DNA of 64,000 nt from contig OX457057.1 in assembly GCA_949752795.1 (NCBI GenBank), forward strand, positions 11,026,632 through 11,090,631, given 5' to 3'. Shown here piece after piece: positions 1-9,905 of the stretch (positions are counted from its first letter, which is position 1; each line of letters starts with the position of its first letter). Source of the DNA: Hyperoodon ampullatus (taxonomy: Eukaryota > Chordata > Mammalia > Artiodactyla > Ziphiidae). The position numbers were made by a program, and so were the translations under genes. The notes below the pieces were generated by a model. That model had not been told where the DNA came from. It saw only the letters and a list, made by a program, of their open reading frames with translations, and searched no databases.

Positions 1-10
1 ACACACACAA
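1..10. repeat. End of an (AC)n microsatellite
   Basis: The first ten bases are an AC dinucleotide run cut by the window edge. Its full length lies outside the window. Confidence 0.5.
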
Positions 11-67
11 TTAGATGGTCTATCAGAGCCACCCAGGAAGCAAGAAGTAGAGACAGGATTCAATTAG

Positions 68-152
68 GTGATGATGATGATGGTGATGAAGAAAGGAGGA
101 GGAGGAAGGTAGTGATGATGGTGGTGGTGATGGTGGTGGTGGTGGTGATGGT
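68..152. repeat. Imperfect GAT/GGT trinucleotide repeat
   Basis: A purine-rich strand of GAT, GGA and GGT triplets with interruptions, directly followed by a MIR element. It is probably length-variable. Open frames through it have no coding meaning. Confidence 0.85.
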
Positions 153-345
153 AGCAACTAGCATTTATTGAGGGCTTTCTTTTTGTCTGGCCCCTGTACA
201 CACGTTCTTGTTTAAATCTTAAAACGATCCTGAAAAGTAGGTGCTATTATTATACCCATTTTACAGAGAGGAGAACGGAAGCCCTGAGGTTGGACAGGTG
301 GTCAGCGGAGGAAATAGGATTTAACTCAGGTCTGATTCCAGACTC
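153..345 (-). mobile_element. MIR SINE, antisense
   Basis: The reverse complement follows the MIR core: the segment begins with GCATTTATTGAG, passes through GTGCTATTATTATACCCATTTTACAGA and ends in a decayed tRNA-like head (CTGATTCCAGACTCT). Divergence is high, as expected for a pre-eutherian SINE. Confidence 0.8.
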
Positions 346-1120
346 TACTTCACAACCAAGATGGTATGCATGGACACCACCAGTCTACTCAGCTGTTTTT
401 ACTTTGATTTTATTATCATTATTTTTCAGTCCTATCTCCCTACCTGACACTTTACCTTCTTTCACCAGCTACCCTGGATCAAGACCTTTTGTCCTCCAGG
501 GGAATCTGGTAAAAAGCATGTCTCATTCTCCTCCTCCGTGAGGCTGGTTCTAAAAACACTCATGTTCCCTTGATGTGTCCCAGTTCGAGCCTGCATGGAT
601 ATGTGGTGAGTCAGAGAGCCATGTGTCTCTTCTAGGTAAAACCACGTCAGCTTCTGATCTGAGAATCACTCCCGCATTGTTCTAAGGCATCCCAACTCCC
701 ACTCAGCCGACAGCCTGCAGCCAGGAATTGGAGTCTATTCCTGCCCTTAACCCCTAAGACTTGAGCATATTTGCAGTGAAGAGGATAATTTTTAGAACAA
801 AGCCCATGAAATGTGCATGTTCAAGGGCCTCGTCTTCCCATCAAAGTCCTTGCTGAGGCAGGGGAGTCATTTTCAACAATCGGGAGAAATGACGTTTTAT
901 GCTGGACAAAGAGAATTAGATAGGGAGACCTGCACCTTTATTCTCTCTCTTCCTTACCTCACTCCTGGCCATCAGAAACAAGGCGTTGTAAAAATAATTG
1001 TCCAATTTTCCCCACATGATCGATTTGGTGTAATTTTTTAAAAGAAAGAAAAGGAGGGGGCCACTGTGAAGCAACATCTCTTCTCCCCCTGCCCTGCCCC
1101 CACCTCTCAGGATCTGTGTC
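346..1120. other. Unique DNA, nothing recognised
   Basis: There is no recognisable repeat, RNA gene or exon. The short open frames at 811-1041 (+) and 916-1170 (-) show no protein character and the second runs into a SINE. Confidence 0.5.
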
Positions 1121-1136
1121 AAAGTAAAGGCACCTG

Positions 1137-1327
1137 GGCTTCCCTGGTGGTGCAGTGGTTGAGAGTCCACCTGCCGATGCAGGGGTCATGGGTTCGTGCC
1201 CTGGTCCGGGAAGATCCCACATGCCGCGGAACGGCTGGGCCCGTGAGCCATGGCCGCTGAGCCTGCGCGTCTGGAGCCTGTGCTCCGCAACGGGAGAGGC
1301 CACAACAGTGAGAGGCCCGCGTAACGC

Positions 1328-1350
<23 letters not shown>
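1137..1350 (+). mobile_element. CHR-type tRNA-derived SINE
   Basis: A full-length element begins GGGCTTCCCTGGTGGTGCAG and carries the RNA polymerase III A box (TGGTGCAGTGG) and B box (GGGTTCGTGCC). It ends in AGAGGCCCGCGTAACGC and a pure A run of 26 bases (1328-1353). A perfect 16-bp target-site duplication, AAAGTAAAGGCACCTG, flanks it at 1121-1136 and 1351-1366. It inserted by L1-type target-primed reverse transcription. The intact duplication and pure tail suggest a fairly recent insertion. Several short open frames here are only SINE sequence. Confidence 0.97.
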
Positions 1351-1358
<8 letters not shown>

Positions 1359-1366
1359 GGCACCTG

Positions 1367-1912
1367 CCATGAGCTGAGTGCCCTGCAGACCTCCCACCAG
1401 CCACCACCGTCAGACACGAGAAGCCGGTGCTTTTCCCGCTAAGAGATGTTTGTGGGCAGCAGTTGCTGGGCCAGGTTTCAAGGGGAACCCTGATACCTCC
1501 CCCCTGTATATTCCTACCCTGGCTATTTCAAAGAAGCCAAAGAGGGCAGCGTTTGAAGTGACAGCAAAAAAGGAGATGAGGGAGAAAGAGGAGGCGGAGA
1601 CGGAGGAGGAGGATCTGGTGTCATCTCCGGAGACGGGCTGACATGTTCCCACTTTCTCGTGTCCTCTGAAAGGCGGCAGCGTGATGTGAACTCTTCTGAA
1701 AGCAACAAGTTAGCTCTTAGCCCAGATTTTCCTCCCTTTTTTGTTGCTCTTTTCATTCTCCTTGCCCCCAGTTTAAACTCTGAGAGAAGTCGAAAGTCCA
1801 TATTTCCCTGAGGCTGAGAAAAACTGGAGAGACACAGTGTACCCTGCTTCCCTGTCTGTACTTGTCCCTTAGTGGGTGTTTTTTTTTACGGTCCTAGGAG
1901 CACTCTCTAATG
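1367..1912. other. Unique DNA with a purine-rich stretch
   Basis: The segment is non-repetitive apart from a GA-rich run at about 1561-1613, which makes an acidic and basic-looking frame (1378-1641, +) by composition alone. No splice-bounded exon is convincing. Confidence 0.5.
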
Positions 1913-2420
1913 TTGATTTATTCAACAAAGATATTTACTCAGGGCCTCCCACATGCCAGGCACTGTTTCCTATGCCAGAGATACCTTAATGGGCAAAACT
2001 AGACTAAACAAAAATTCTTGCCCTCAAGGGGCTATCTTTCTATTGAGGGGAGACAGTCAATAAATACAGAAAGACGATGTCTAGTCTACCAGATGGAGAC
2101 AAGTCTGACAGGGAAAGATAAAGCACAGTGAGGGGACAGGGAGTGTGGGTAGTCCAGAAAGACGTTTGAGGAGGTGAGGAAGTAAGCCCCGGGCATTCTA
2201 GATAGAAGAAACAGCCAGTGCAAAGTCCCTGGGGTAGAGTGGCCTGGTGTGTTTGAAGGACTGCAAGGAGGCCAGGGTGTGGCTGGAGCACAGTGAGCAC
2301 ATCTGGAACATCTTAGGAGCTCAGGTGGGAGAAGTGAGGGTACTGGGGGTCTGTCCATGTAGAACTTTGCCAGCTACTGTAAGGACTGAAGCTTTCACTC
2401 TGACATATTCTCTTAACCTT
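1913..2420 (-). mobile_element. L2 LINE fragment, antisense
   Basis: The reverse complement matches the 3' part of L2: TTTATTCAACAAAGATATTTAC, then CATGCCAGGCACTG, CTTGCCCTCAAGGGG, a GAGACAGTCAATAAATA stretch and finally CAGTGCAAAGTCCCTGGGG followed by GCAAGGAGGCCAGGGTGTGG. The order is that of L2 read backwards. There is no coding capacity. Confidence 0.85.
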
Positions 2421-2785
2421 GTGAAATGAATGAGAAATCATAATAAGAGCCAGGTTGGAGGCCTGGAGCCCCACCTTTTCTGCTAATTCTCAGGTCCTCT
2501 GATGGCCCCTGGGGAATCTTCATGAACCCCAAACGTTCCAGGTGCTTTTGTTTGAAGCCCCTTTGCCTGCAGCACTCACGTCAGGGAGCTCAGCTCTGCC
2601 CACTCTGGTCTGTGCCCATGTGCAAAGCTTGTTTCCACAGAAGTCAACTTTCTGGTGCGGGATTTCACCTCTGAAATCCCCTAATAGGGCCTCTTGGAGC
2701 GCTGAGTATTTTGGAGAGTGCAGTAAATATCCTTATTTATTAGTAAACTCCAGTGGTCTGCTGTCCCACTCCTGTCAAGGCTCCT
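2421..2785. other. Unique DNA, nothing recognised
   Basis: There is no clear repeat, RNA gene or exon. The CCTGCAGCACTCACGTCAGG region may be a remnant of L2 but is too decayed to call. Confidence 0.4.
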
Positions 2786-2962
2786 AGGAACCTTCTCAAA
2801 CTTCCACGTGTTTAAGAATTTCCTGGAGAGCAGGTAAAAATTTAAAAATGCAGATCCCAGAACAGATTGGAGCTTAGGAATCTGCCTTTTTAACAAGCAC
2901 CCCAGGTGATCCTCATGCAAGTGGTCTATGAACCACTCTTTGCAAAACACTGTCTTGAAGGA
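2786..2962 (+). mobile_element. MER5-like hAT DNA-transposon remnant
   Basis: The left side reads CTTCTCAAACTTCCACGTG and the right side CAGGTGATCCTCATGCAAG followed by GAACCACTCTTTGCAAAACACTG. This is the partly palindromic layout of the MER5/Charlie non-autonomous hAT family. It has no transposase and no clear target-site duplication. The strand is arbitrary. Confidence 0.65.
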
Positions 2963-3469
2963 CAAGCGAACCACCTGTGCCTTGAAATCATCTAGATTTT
3001 AGCTCCATTTCAGAGGTGGGTATTTGCTGACTTATATCCACACAGCTAGGGAGATTCAGTACAATTCAAGGGTGAAGATAGGAAGTTGACTTTTCACTTA
3101 AAAATAAAGCTGTTACCATGTCAGGACTACCTGGCTTGTTGGAGGAGCCTCTGGGAAAAATGCACATTAATGACATTACTTTGACGAATGCTAAACCTGG
3201 CGTGAGGTGATGTTCTCTATGATGGAGACTCCCCCTCTCCTCCCACCGTAAATTACCTGGGCAAGGACTCCGGTCCTCCATGGCTGCGATGGGAGATGCA
3301 GAGCTTTCTGCTGAGAGCCCGACATGGTTTGGCAGAGATAAATTCTCTCCTGTGGGCATGAAGGATGGGGCGCATGTTGCTGTCTTCTAACTTCCCACAC
3401 GGGGTTGTCAGTTCCTATTCATGCGTCTGTCTTCTGTGTTCAGCTTATAGCTCCTCCGTCAGGAACCCT
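2963..3469. other. Unique DNA, nothing recognised
   Basis: There is no convincing repeat or exon. A short stretch at about 3010-3060 (CAGAGGTGGGTATTTGC, CACACAGCTAGGGAG) vaguely recalls MIR. Open frames on the minus strand at 3066-3400 lack protein character. Confidence 0.4.
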
Positions 3470-3545
3470 ATCCTACTAAGTCAAAACCCTCTAATGCCCG
3501 ATTCAGCGAATGACACTTAGTAGGTGCTCAAAAAGATTTTGTGGA
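3470..3545 (+). mobile_element. L2 3'-end fragment
   Basis: The segment ends with GACACTTAGTAGGTGCTCAAAAAG, the shape of the L2 terminal segment (ACATAGTAGGCGCTCAATAAA), followed by TTTTGTGGAATAGC. Confidence 0.55.
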
Positions 3546-3554
3546 ATAGCTAAT

Positions 3555-3745
3555 GTAGGCACCGTCAGAACCAGCTTCATAATTTGCAGGGCCCAGTGCA
3601 GAGTGAAAACGTAGGGCCCCTTGTTCAAATATTATTAAGACTTTCAAGATGGCAATAGCAGAGCATTAAACCCAGCTGGGGGCTCTCCTGTGTGTGGGGT
3701 CTGTGAGTGCACATCGGCTGCACATCCATGGAGCTGGCCCTGGCC
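3555..3745. repeat. Old interspersed repeat, family not named
   Basis: The run AATTTGCAGGGCCCAGTGCAGAGTGAAAACGTAGGGCCCC with CTTTCAAGATGGCAATAGCAGAGCATTAAACC is one I recognise as a recurrent mammalian interspersed sequence, but I cannot assign the family from memory. A RepeatMasker run would settle it. Confidence 0.45.
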
Positions 3746-3954
3746 ACCGTTGATGTTCTCTGAATTCCTTGGGTGACCTAAACCTATAAAGGAGGGGACC
3801 CCAGGTAGCATAAAATCAGTTGCCTTTGAGGCAAAGAGTGACTCAGACAAGGTTCTTGAGGGCTGATGTCCACTTTCCTCTTTCCTGCTGTTGGCTCACA
3901 AATCACCCACCACCCCCAGCACCCAACACCCAGCCAACTAGCATCCACCTTACT
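3746..3954. other. Unique DNA
   Basis: The segment is a short unassigned spacer between old repeats. It includes a C-rich stretch at about 3905-3945 and nothing gene-like. Confidence 0.4.
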
Positions 3955-4125
3955 TGGGCAGAGTCAGTAACCTATTGGGTTGTAATGGCCTGTCTGTGTC
4001 TCTGTGCCCAGATGGATTGAAATTACCAGGAGGACAAGGACCAGACCTTTGTGTCCCCAGGGATGTAAACAGACTCTGGAACATTTTCAGCACTTAATTA
4101 ATGTTTGTTTAAACAACTGGGGGAT
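3955..4125 (+). mobile_element. L2 3'-end fragment
   Basis: GTCTGTGTCTCTGTGCCCAG, AGGAGGACAAGGACCAGACC, TGTCCCCAG and CACTTAATTAATGTTTGTT follow the order of the L2 3' end (TCTGTCTCC, GAGGGCAGGGA, TATCCCCAG, TCAATAAATATTTGTT). Confidence 0.6.
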
Positions 4126-4295
4126 AAATTAATAAATTAAGTCCAGATGACAATGTTGGCTTCTTATGACCTGTGATAGGATTTTTCAAACTACGTTCTG
4201 AATTAATTTCCATGAGTACACTAATAAGTATATTTTTAAAAAAACTAAAGTCATGTTGAACTCCTATTAGCATCCTCTGGAAACTTACTTCCCAA
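4126..4295. other. AT-rich spacer
   Basis: The segment is AT-rich and may be the decayed outer arm of another MER5-type element (TTTTTCAAACTACGTTCTG). No other feature is visible. Confidence 0.35.
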
Positions 4296-4505
4296 CATTT
4301 GGTTCTGGAAGTGGCGGCATCAGCCCCATTTGGGAACTTGTTAGAAGTGAAAAGTTGTATTAAATTCTCAGGCCCAACCCCAAACCTACTGAATCAGAAA
4401 CTCAGGAGTTGGGGCCTAGGCATCTGCGTTTTCACAAGCCCTCCAGGTGATTCTGATACCCCTCGTCTAAGATTACTAGTGTTCTAAGGAAGACAGTTTG
4501 GAAAG
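4296..4505 (+). mobile_element. MER5A-like hAT DNA-transposon remnant
   Basis: The segment contains GGGAACTTGTTAGAAGTG, CTCAGGCCCAACCCCAAACC, TACTGAATCAGAAACTCAGG, GGGGCCTAGGCATCTGCG and CAAGCCCTCCAGGTGATTCTG in the MER5A order. It is non-autonomous, with no transposase and poorly preserved ends. Confidence 0.85.
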
Positions 4506-4799
4506 CAGTGACTTAATGGAATGCACGTCCAGTTGCATTTGTATTTTAACATAAATTAATTGTTTACAGGTGCAGCCTTAAACATCTCAAATGATTAAAT
4601 TTTGTGGGAATTTTACATAATGAGTCAAAATCCTGTAAGACTGGTTCTTGTATAGGCATTTATTTGACTCAGGAAGTAGAACATTTGGATGGGAATAAGA
4701 GAGGAAAGGTGAATACTCATATTAAGTGGTTTTTTTTTGAAGTGCTATTTGTTGATGTAAAGCTAGAAGGTGAGTTAGGAGGATAGATGTATATGGTAA

Positions 4800-4907
4800 A
4801 GGGACCACTGGACCAGTAGCCAGAAGATCTACAAGATGTGTGACCTTTCACAAGTCAATTAAACTCTTTGAGCCTTAATTTTTTCACCTAAAAATGGAGA
4901 TAATACC
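4800..4907 (+). mobile_element. MIR SINE, 5' half, split by a CHR SINE
   Basis: GTGTGACCTTTCACAAGTCAATTAAACTC, then TTTTTCACCTAAAAATGGAGATAATACC is the middle of MIR in sense orientation. The CHR SINE at 4908 interrupts it. A matching MIR 3' part follows at about 5290-5395. Confidence 0.75.
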
Positions 4908-5107
4908 GGGCTTCCCTGGTGGCGCAGTGGTTGAGAATCCGCCTGCTGATGCAGGGGACATGGGTTCGTGCCCCGGTCCGGGAAGATCCCACATGCCGTG
5001 GAGTGGCTGGGCCCATGAGCCATGGCCGCTGAGCCTGCGCGTCCAGAGCCTGTGCTCCGCAATGGGAGAGGCCACAACAGTGAGAGGCCCGCGTACCTAG
5101 AAAAAAC
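4908..5107 (+). mobile_element. CHR-type tRNA-derived SINE
   Basis: A complete element runs from GGGCTTCCCTGGTGGCGCAG through the B box GGGTTCGTGCC to AGAGGCCCGCGTACC and a short A-rich tail. The flanking duplication is AATGGAGATAATACC (4893-4907) against AATGGAGAAAATACC (5108-5122), with one mismatch. It inserted into a MIR element. The tail is shorter and less pure than that of the copy at 1137, which suggests a somewhat older insertion. Confidence 0.96.
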
Positions 5108-5289
5108 AATGGAGAAAATACCCCGGGTTGCCATGTATGGTTGGGCAGTTTGTGCCCTACAGAGGAGGATGCAGCTGAGGGGTCAGTGGGAGCTGATATC
5201 CAGCTGAGCCAGGCTTTGCCACCCTCCCCCACCAGAGGAAGGGGCATCTGTGTCTGTTTCACCCAGAGGCACCCTATGAACCAGGTGAG

Positions 5290-5395
5290 GCTCTGATAAT
5301 ACCTGTCTCTGCCTGCCTGCTGGAGTTGTGAGGATCAAAAGAAAAAATGAGTGAGAAAGCAATTTAAAAACTACAAGGTGTTATATAAATAAAAG
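5290..5395 (+). mobile_element. MIR SINE, 3' part
   Basis: CTGATAATACCTGTCTCTGCC, GTTGTGAGGATCAAAAG and AGCAATTTAAAAACTACAAG follow the MIR 3' half in sense orientation. It continues the fragment that ends at 4907 after the SINE insertion and a short unassigned insert. Confidence 0.6.
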
Positions 5396-6379
5396 ATAGG
5401 ACATTATTTTGATCGTTGCTGAAACGGTTGCTTATCTTTTGACTGTTTCACTCAGCCAGGCTGACCAAATGCCTGATATGCTAATTGAACACAAATCACT
5501 ACCAAAGCTCTCACTGTCACACTTGAGAAACCGGCAAGACTTGTTAGTCTCAGGAAAAGGGACTCTTATAGCAGTCCTTCTACATCCTGCAGGTTTTGCC
5601 ACTTTATGAGACAATCACAAAGGACTGGTTGAGGCCTCTAAAGGTCTGTAAGATGTTGTAGCTGAATTTTCTCAACCAGTAGGTCTGAGTACTTAGTGGC
5701 AGACTCTTAGGGACTCAGCTTGTTGGGCCTGAGCCACCTGGTAGGAGTGAACCATATGCCCGAGAATGCAAAGGCTCAGGTCAGCAGACCCTTGGAGGTG
5801 AGCCAAGCCTGGACTTCTATTTATTGTGTGCTTAAGACAAAAAAAGACTCTTTCTGATACTTGCATTGAGAACCCAAATTTCCTTGTTAGGACACCATAG
5901 AATCCCCGTTAACCTGATTTCATAAGTATCGGTACCTAAAATCGAGAACCCAAAGCACTTTTTTTATAAAAGTAAGAGTGGTCTTGCTCATTGCCACCTT
6001 GTGGCAGCTCAGCACTATAGCATCAGCTAGGGTGAGCTGACACCTGCTTTCTGGGCACTTGGGACATTTGTAGAATCTCCCTTCCTTAGGGATGCCTCCT
6101 GTGTTTTATTTTCCCCAGTCTCCCTTTTGAGGGACCAAAGAGCCATTAGCCTGTGTCACCGAGATATCTGGATAATCAGGGTGAACTTGGCCAATCAGTT
6201 AGGTCTCTCTTCGGCCCCCACCTTTCCTTCCACCCTACCCCTACCCGTTGAATTAGATACCTTTAGATTTCCTGCAACCCAGAAATGTTTTGGCTTTCCC
6301 AAAGGTGAGTTGGGCTTCCCAGGTAATATATTAAGAGATAGGGTTTATTTTGTGTCGTTTTGTTTGGCAAATCAAAAAT
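5396..6379. other. Unique DNA, nothing recognised
   Basis: About 1 kb without identifiable repeats, RNA genes or exons. A 109-codon open frame (6127-6456, +) starts after a T-rich stretch but shows no domain or low-complexity signature of a real protein. Confidence 0.5.
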
Positions 6380-7060
6380 ACATTCTAGCCCCTCCTGACT
6401 GGGCTCCAGTGCTCGGCAGGAACCGCTCCCCGAGGGATTTCTGCACTGGGAGATAAGATAGCTGGCTGCCAGAGGGCCACCGGATCTTCAAACGCTGCCT
6501 AATTAAGTTCCAGCCCTCAGACTACCTCTGCCAGCCAGGGGGCTCTTGGAAGATAAGACAAGACACATCCAGAGATGAAGGGCGGGGCTTTGCAAATGTG
6601 ATGAAATAAATCTGGAGCAGCCCATCCCATTAGCAAATAGGAATCATCTAACAGGGGTCCTGCAGTCCTCTGAAACAGCAAGGAACCTTTGCCATTGGAT
6701 GGGAGGCTGCCGGCCTTTCTGCCACCCTGGGGCTCTGATGGAGTGCGCTTATGGTATTCACGAGGATGGGAAGATAAGGCGAGATGTCATTAATGGAGAG
6801 AAGCACGTCTTCTCAATTCCAGAAGCTAATCCCCAGTGACTCATTCCTTCTGAGCCTCCCACGGGGCTGTGGAAGCACTGGAGGTGCATTGTTTATTCCG
6901 ATGACCTATGTATTTTGCTGCTTCTGTTAGAATTCTAATTACATTCTGTGGTCTCCCTGGTGCCAAAATGGTGTGTTGCTCTTGCTAATTTTACAGCAGA
7001 ATTGCTCCCCCTTCCTGTACTTTAAATATAAGAGTTCCCAGGGCTTCAACTGTCCTTTGA
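6380..7060. promoter_or_regulatory. Candidate regulatory element with clustered GATA motifs
   Basis: This repeat-free block carries AGATAA at 6451-6456 directly joined to AAGATAG (6455-6461), AGATAA at 6551-6556 and AGATAA at 6772-6777. All are on the same strand, and all match the GATA-factor consensus WGATAR. TAATTA homeodomain-like cores lie at GCCTAATTAAG (about 6498-6508) and TTCTAATTACA (about 6932-6942), and a TGACCT half-site lies near 6902. The mix of motifs and absence of repeats is typical of conserved non-coding enhancers. Conservation and activity cannot be shown from one sequence, so the assignment is inference. Confidence 0.3.
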
Positions 7061-7246
7061 GTTTCAAAAAATTTTTTTAAATAAGCACAACCGCCTCCCA
7101 AGAAATCATAAGATTTTGCTGAACTTAGAGACAGGTAAATGTAAAGTTGTGAAACTGAAGGAATTTGGTCACCTCAATTCCTTGACTAACTGCAGAGTAT
7201 AATTTTTCTTTTTGAGTGTACTTAGTTGTTAAGAGTAGAGTTTCTT

Positions 7247-7571
7247 TCTTTTTTTTTTTTTTAAAGAAGATGTTGGGGGTAGGAGTTTATTAATTAATTT
7301 ATTTATTTTTGCTGTGTTGCGTCTTCATTTCTGTGCGAGGGCTTTCTCTAGTTGTGGCAAGCGGGGGACACTCTTCATCGCAGTGCGCGGGCCTCTCACT
7401 ATGGCAGCCTCTCCTGTTGCGGAGCACAGGATCCAGACGTGCAGGCTCAGTAGTTGTGGCTCACGGGCCCAGTTGCTCCGCGCCATGTGGGATCCTCCCA
7501 GACCAGGGCTCGAACCCGCGTCCCCTGCATTAGCAGGCAGACTCTCAACCACTGCGCCACCAGGGAAGACC
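7247..7571 (-). mobile_element. CHR-type SINE, long form, antisense
   Basis: On the minus strand the element starts at the GTCTTCCCTGGTGGCGCAG end near 7570 and carries the B box complement at CTCGAACCC. It continues past the short-form end through GGGCTTTCTCTAGTTGTGG (plus strand) to an A/T-rich tail. A 16-bp duplication AAGAGTAGAGTTTCTT lies at 7231-7246 and 7572-7587, without mismatch. It is longer (about 325 bp) than the 205-215 bp copies elsewhere in the window. Confidence 0.95.
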
Positions 7572-7587
7572 AAGAGTAGAGTTTCTT

Positions 7588-8221
7588 GACAGATTTCATG
7601 GAATATGAAACTCTCAAACTTTGAGTTGCACAAGTTTTCAGTGAAAACCTTTATCGGATATATACCTTTTAAGGAAAATGATGTCAAAATTCATTGGAAC
7701 AGGAGCGATCCTTACAGTATGGTTTCTTTGGGGTCACCTGCCCTCCTCCTCTCCCATCTCCAAAGTAAACTAAATTCATCATTTTAATTAAAATTGATTT
7801 TGAGACTGTCCCAACACTCTTTAAGATAATTGTCAAGGGAGGGAAGTAGGGAATTTTCCCTCCTAAAATCCTCAAATGTTATAAGGTAGTGAATCTTCCA
7901 GTTACAGTGTACCATGTGCCTACTTCTTTGGCTACATCTATTAAAATGTCTAACTTTATTCTTCAAATGTCTGTGCTGATGCTTTAATTCTGAGCAGGCC
8001 CCAGACATTTAGAATCTTTGTTTTTCTGTCTCAACTTTGGAATGTTGAGACAGAATGTATGGAATGGAATATACACCCTGGGCTTCATTTTCCTCTGTTG
8101 TTCCTCACTTTTCATTTGTGTCTGCCATGTTTACAGGCTACGGTTCGTCATTGTAAAGCCTAGATTCTGGCTCAGAAATTCTACTCACCTCCTCGCCCAT
8201 GTGTGGATCTCTCCTTCTTGG
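7588..8221. other. Unique DNA, nothing recognised
   Basis: There is no identifiable repeat, RNA gene or exon. The 96-codon frame at 8018-8308 (+) runs into a MIR copy and is not gene-like. Confidence 0.45.
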
Positions 8222-8400
8222 ATCAAGCGCTGTGCTAAGTACTCTGGATGCATCTTCCACTTCAAATTTCACAACATCACTACAAGGTCAATTGGATTTG
8301 CATTTTGAAGCTGAAAAAAAAAGAGGTTAAAAGAAGCTAAATAACTTGCTCAAGGTCATCCAGCTAGGAAGTAGACTAGGAGATATTAGAAGCCATCTTG
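8222..8400 (-). mobile_element. MIR SINE, antisense
   Basis: AAGCGCTGTGCTAAGTACTC, a CACAACATCACTACAAGG stretch and then AATAACTTGCTCAAGGTCATCCAGCTAGGAAG give the reverse complement of the MIR core with its highly conserved CCAAGGTCACACAGCTAG segment. Confidence 0.85.
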
Positions 8401-8589
8401 GTCACTATCACATTATAACATAAAACCTAGAACAGAGGTACAGCCAAGTGCAGCTGGATAACAGGGGCGGATAGAGGACCTATGATGTGAGCTTTGGAAG
8501 GTGAATACGTGTGATACCCACTCAGAAACTTGTCCACAGGACAAACTGTGATTAGATCATTCTCAACAGCCCCTGATAGCACCGATCGA

Positions 8590-8819
8590 ATAATAACAAT
8601 GTGCCTTAAGGTCTGTGCTAAGCACTTTGGTCATTGATTGCTCCCCTACAATATAACACTCTATCAACAAAATAGTCCATCTTGTAGAAGAGGAAACTGA
8701 GACCCAAGGAGATTTAGGTCATTAGCTCAAGATGATACCACTGGTAAGTGGCAGAACAGGGGCATGAAATCAGATCTTTCTGGTCCAAAGCCCAGAGTAT
8801 AAAGCACCAGACTGTGCCA
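8590..8819 (-). mobile_element. MIR SINE, antisense
   Basis: GTCTGTGCTAAGCACTTTGG, AGAGGAAACTGAGACCCAAGG, AGTGGCAGAACAGGGGCATG and a tRNA-like end at about 8775-8819 match antisense MIR over nearly its full length. Confidence 0.85.
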
Positions 8820-9010
8820 TCCCCACACCTATGGGATCAGGAGGTGGCAGAGAACAAGAGGGAGAGTGGGGAGCAGTGACCAGAAGGATGTGTTCTGATA
8901 CTTCCTATGTCTGTGTTAACCAGGAAAGACCTAGAATGCATCCCTATCCCTGAGATGAATCTACATTGGTTACATGGTCGTTCTAACTGTATTTTTGGAA
9001 ACCTAACTTT
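8820..9010. other. Unique DNA
   Basis: The segment is short unassigned spacer sequence upstream of a SINE pair. Confidence 0.4.
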
Positions 9011-9023
9011 AAAAACACAGGCA

Positions 9024-9229
9024 GGGCTTCCCTGGTGGCGCAGTGGTTGAGAGTCCGCCTGCCAATGCAGGGGACGTGGGTTCGTGCCCTGGTCCGGGAA
9101 GATCCCACATGCCGCGGAGCGGCTGGGCCCGTGAGCCATGGCCGCTGAGCCTGCACGTCTGGAGCCTGTGCTCCGCAATGGGAGAGGCCACAACAGTGAG
9201 AGGCCCGTGTACAGCAAAAGAAAAAAAAA
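9024..9229 (+). mobile_element. CHR-type tRNA-derived SINE (first of a pair)
   Basis: A full-length short-form element runs from GGGCTTCCCTGGTGGCGCAG to AGAGGCCCGTGTACAGC and an A tail. The 13-bp sequence AAAAACACAGGCA lies on its left (9011-9023) and right (9230-9242). A second SINE lies a few bases further right and shares the same target sequence. Confidence 0.96.
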
Positions 9230-9250
9230 AAAAACACAGGCAAAGAGGGT

Positions 9251-9384
9251 ACTTCCCTGGTGATCCAGTGGTTAAGACTCCACACTTCCACTGTAGGGGG
9301 TGAGGGTTTGATCCCTGGTGGGGAAAGTAAGATCTTGCATGCTGCACAGCATGGCAAATAGATAAATAAATAGATAAATAAAAT
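9251..9384 (+). mobile_element. Older tRNA-derived SINE (CHR-2/Bov-tA type), second of a pair
   Basis: ACTTCCCTGGTGATCCAGTGG (A box), GGGTTTGATCCCTGG (B box region) and AGTAAGATCTTGCATGCTGC are followed by an AAAT/AGAT-rich tail. The tail joins a third copy of AAAAACACAGGCA (9385-9397). This SINE ends much earlier than the CHR element beside it and is the same class as those at 26502 and 33923. Confidence 0.92.
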
Positions 9385-9397
9385 AAAAACACAGGCA

Positions 9398-9795
9398 AAT
9401 AGAGGCCAGTGCAAGGGATCTGGACACCACTGTCTTAGCAAATCTACCAAACACACGTTCCAAACTTCAGTCACCTATCAAGCATTCCCAACAACTCTTG
9501 ACTTGACACCAGCCTGGAGAGAAAGTAAGAGATTGTTGGCACAAGAGTGGTCCTGCACAGAACAGCAGGCAACCAAAAGGTCCAACTCAGAGCTGGTGGG
9601 GGCAGGTGCTAACGACCCCAGGTATCCTCTAACCAACCCAAATGAGACGTGATTCCTTTACCTTTCCTTTCCTGTACATACAAGCACACTTTTTCCTCTT
9701 CCCCTCCTGTGTCATTCACAAGTGGCTGATGGGCAAGGTCACAGTTCTGCCCCTCATCACAGAGCTTGAAAACTGCAGGAAGAAAGTGGAAACCA
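9398..9795. other. Unique DNA, nothing recognised
   Basis: There is no clear repeat or exon. Weak frames on both strands at 9609-9908 include MIR sequence at their right side. Confidence 0.4.
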
Positions 9796-9905
9796 CAATG
9801 CCAAACTGGCATCTCACCCAACCTCCTCATTATACAGATGGGGAAACAGAGACCCAGAGAAAACACTTGCCCAAAGTGGGTCCAGTGGCAAAAGCCAGTT
9901 TAGCT
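9796..9905 (-). mobile_element. MIR SINE fragment, antisense
   Basis: CCTCATTATACAGATGGGGAAACAGAGACCCAGAG and CACTTGCCCAAAGTGGGTCC match the antisense MIR core. Confidence 0.7.

Noticed and set aside
1137..1350. tRNA gene
   Set aside because: A and B boxes are present but belong to a tRNA-derived SINE with poly(A) tail and target-site duplication; no tRNA cloverleaf is intact. The same applies to the other SINE copies.
1561..1613. Acidic, Glu-rich coding-like stretch
   Set aside because: It results from a purine-rich GA/GGA tract; there is no supporting frame on either side.
6531..6548. CTCF-like site (CCAGCCAGGGGGCTC)
   Set aside because: Only partly matches the CTCF core, with several mismatches at key positions.
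8983..9474. 163-codon minus-strand open frame
   Set aside because: It reads through two antisense SINEs. The CCGLSHCGAQAP-type protein seen here recurs in every SINE copy.
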